From positions 1 through 8,084 of the forward strand of contig JAJYMR010000237.1 of the NCBI GenBank assembly GCA_021786815.1: 8,084 nucleotides of DNA, in the 5' to 3' direction. This document shows, piece after piece, positions 6,770 to 8,084 of this stretch (within the stretch, counting starts at the first letter, position 1; each line of letters begins with the position of its first letter). The notes below the pieces were generated by a model. It was not told the origin of the DNA and searched no databases. It saw only the letters and a list, made by a program, of their open reading frames with translations. The DNA is from Deltaproteobacteria bacterium. GTDB lineage: Bacteria; Desulfobacterota; Binatia; Binatales; Binataceae. Made by a program: the position numbers and the translations under genes.

Positions 6770-7552
6770 ATGGTGACGATGGACGAACCGCGCACGCTCA
6801 ATGTCGCCGCGATGGGCACCGTCGAGTACGAAGCTGGCCTTGCGCTGCAGGACGCGCTGGTCGCCGAGCGCCATGCCGACCGGCGCGGCGACACGATTCT
6901 CCTGCTCGAGCATCCGCACGTCTTCACGCTCGGGCGCGGAGCCGACGAGCGCTATCTCGCCCAGGCGAAAGCGTCGGGCGTTCCCGTTCATCGCGTGTCG
7001 CGCGGCGGACAGGTCACGTACCACGGACCGGGCCAACTGGTCGGATATCCGATCCTCAAGCTCCTCGGGCGCGAGCGCGACGTTCACCGCTACCTGAGAA
7101 AGCTCGAGGAAGCGATGATATTGGCGCTCGCGCGGTATGAAATCGAAGCCCGGCGGCGCGAAGGGCTTACCGGCGTATGGGTCGGCGAGCGCAAGATCGC
7201 GTCGATCGGCGTCGGGATACGGCGATGGGTCACGCTTCATGGATTCGCGCTCAACGTGCAAACCGACCTGGGTTTCTTCGAGCGGATAGTGCCGTGCGGA
7301 ATCCAGGGATGCCGGATGACCTCGATTGCGGAACTGGGAAGGCCTGACGTCGCCACGGCGGATTTCGCAACGACGATGCGCGCGAGCTTCGCCGCGGTGT
7401 TCGGGTACGGGCGAACCGTCGAGGATGACCCGGCGGCGCTATGGAGTGTGGTTGATCGCGGCGCGAATGCGGGTGAAGCTCATGGATGGAAGGCGCACGC
7501 GGCTCTCGCGTCGAACACGACGGGAGCGCGTGGCGCGGATAGCGATGGCTGA
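6770..7552 (+). CDS. lipB: Lipoyl(octanoyl) transferase LipB
   Basis: Moves octanoate from octanoyl-acyl carrier protein to the lipoyl-domain lysine of E2 and related proteins, the first step of de novo protein lipoylation, in the cytoplasm. 260 residues. Seen motifs: EHPHVFTLGRGA (47-58), the signature RGGQVTYHGPGQLVGYPIL (78-96), ERKIASIGV with the catalytic Lys at 142, RRWVTLHGFALNV (151-163), and VPCGI with the catalytic Cys at 176. ATG 6770, GTG 6773 and ATG 6779 are alternative starts; GAGG at 6752-6755 is too far to be a strong ribosome site. The conserved domain ends near residue 212, and about 45 further residues rich in Ala, Gly, Asp and Asn form a tail not typical of the family. 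The gene overlaps lipA by 8 bases. Confidence 0.95.
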   Translation: MVTMDEPRTLNVAAMGTVEYEAGLALQDALVAERHADRRGDTILLLEHPHVFTLGRGADERYLAQAKASGVPVHRVSRGGQVTYHGPGQLVGYPILKLLGRERDVHRYLRKLEEAMILALARYEIEARRREGLTGVWVGERKIASIGVGIRRWVTLHGFALNVQTDLGFFERIVPCGIQGCRMTSIAELGRPDVATADFATTMRASFAAVFGYGRTVEDDPAALWSVVDRGANAGEAHGWKAHAALASNTTGARGADSDG

Positions 7553-8084
7553 ACGACGACATCCGGACTGGATAAAGGTGCGAGCGCCGGTCTCGCCCGA
7601 ATACATGCGCACGCGCGCGCTGCTCGCCGAGATGAGGCTGCACACGGTTTGCCAGGAGGCGTGCTGCCCGAATATCGGCGAATGCTTTTCGCATCGCACC
7701 GCGACGTTCATGCTGATGGGCGACGTGTGCACGCGAAACTGCCCGTACTGCGCAGTCGCGCACGGCAAGGTGCGCCCGCTCGATCCCGAGGAGCCGCGGC
7801 GCGTGGCCGAGGCGGCCGCCAGGCTAAAGCTTCAGCACGTGGTCGTCACTTCGGTTAATCGCGACGACCTGCCCGACGGTGGCGCGGCGCACTTCGCCGC
7901 GACGGCGCGCGAGATCAAGTCGGCGACCCCGTCGGCGCGCGTCGAAGTGCTGGTGCCGGACTTCCGCGGCTCGCAGCAAAGCGTCGAGACGGTGGTCGAA
8001 TCGCCGGTGGACATCTACAACCACAACGTCGAGACGGTTCCGAGGCTTTACCGCACCGCGCGCCCGGGCGGCCATTACGAGCTT
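7545..8084 (+). CDS. lipA: Lipoyl synthase LipA (3'-truncated by window edge)
   Basis: Radical S-adenosylmethionine enzyme that inserts sulfur at C6 and C8 of protein-bound octanoyl groups to form lipoate. The first 180 residues are visible and the frame is open to the last base; the family is usually about 290-330 residues. The auxiliary iron-sulfur cluster motif C-x4-C-x5-C is at Cys36, Cys41 and Cys47. The radical SAM motif C-x3-C-x2-C is at Cys62, Cys66 and Cys69 (CTRNCPYC). Downstream conserved stretches are TSVNRDDLPDGGA, EVLVPDFRG and YNHNVETVPRLYR. ATG 7545 overlaps the lipB stop, suggesting translational coupling; an in-frame GTG at 7530 with GGGAG just upstream is a less likely start. 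The C-terminal Ser/Arg region that ligates the auxiliary cluster is outside the window. Confidence 0.96.
   Translation, partial: MAERRHPDWIKVRAPVSPEYMRTRALLAEMRLHTVCQEACCPNIGECFSHRTATFMLMGDVCTRNCPYCAVAHGKVRPLDPEEPRRVAEAAARLKLQHVVVTSVNRDDLPDGGAAHFAATAREIKSATPSARVEVLVPDFRGSQQSVETVVESPVDIYNHNVETVPRLYRTARPGGHYEL

Noticed and set aside
1..8084. Mobile elements, CRISPR arrays, attachment sites or toxin-antitoxin pairs.
   Set aside because: No spaced direct repeats, transposase-like frames, tRNA ends or paired small genes were seen; the palindrome at 5224-5273 is the only repeat-like element.

Overview
This window reads as part of a G+C-rich bacterial chromosome (about two-thirds G+C by eye, with strong G/C preference at third codon positions). 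It carries a nearly complete pyruvate dehydrogenase (PDH) gene cluster followed by the two genes that make its lipoyl cofactor. The separate E1-alpha and E1-beta genes, the single-lipoyl E2 and the separate E3 are the arrangement common in Alphaproteobacteria, many Gram-positives and several deep-branching high-GC lineages. E1-beta here lacks the N-terminal lipoyl domain often fused to it in Alphaproteobacteria. I cannot name the organism; an uncultivated high-GC lineage near the former Deltaproteobacteria is a guess only.

Layout, left to right: E1-alpha (1-873, + strand, 5' end outside the window); E1-beta (892-1863, +); a small three-helix membrane-protein gene on the opposite strand (1894-2259, -) resembling the TMEM254/DUF4499 family; E2 dihydrolipoamide acetyltransferase (2280-3728, +); E3 dihydrolipoamide dehydrogenase with a TTG start (3804-5216, +); a three-armed palindromic repeat (5224-5273) between convergent genes; an MFS transporter (5297-6550, -); a 219-base divergent intergenic region; octanoyltransferase lipB (6770-7552, +); and lipoyl synthase lipA (7545-8084, +), which overlaps lipB by 8 bases and runs off the right edge.

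How the genes work together: E1 (alpha2beta2, thiamine diphosphate) decarboxylates pyruvate and reductively acetylates the lipoyl lysine of E2. E2 passes the acetyl group to CoA, and E3 reoxidises the dihydrolipoyl arm with FAD and NAD+. LipB attaches octanoate from acyl carrier protein to the E2 lysine, and LipA inserts the two sulfurs. The window therefore encodes an enzyme complex and the assembly line for its swinging arm. The transporter belongs to the monocarboxylate/oxalate-formate-like MFS group by sequence style, so a carboxylate substrate is possible but unproven.

Most of the window is conserved metabolism, and I see no sign of a new defence, mobile or biosynthetic system. The feature most worth a second look is the antisense membrane-protein gene that splits the PDH cluster between E1-beta and E2. 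The structured intergenic elements come next.
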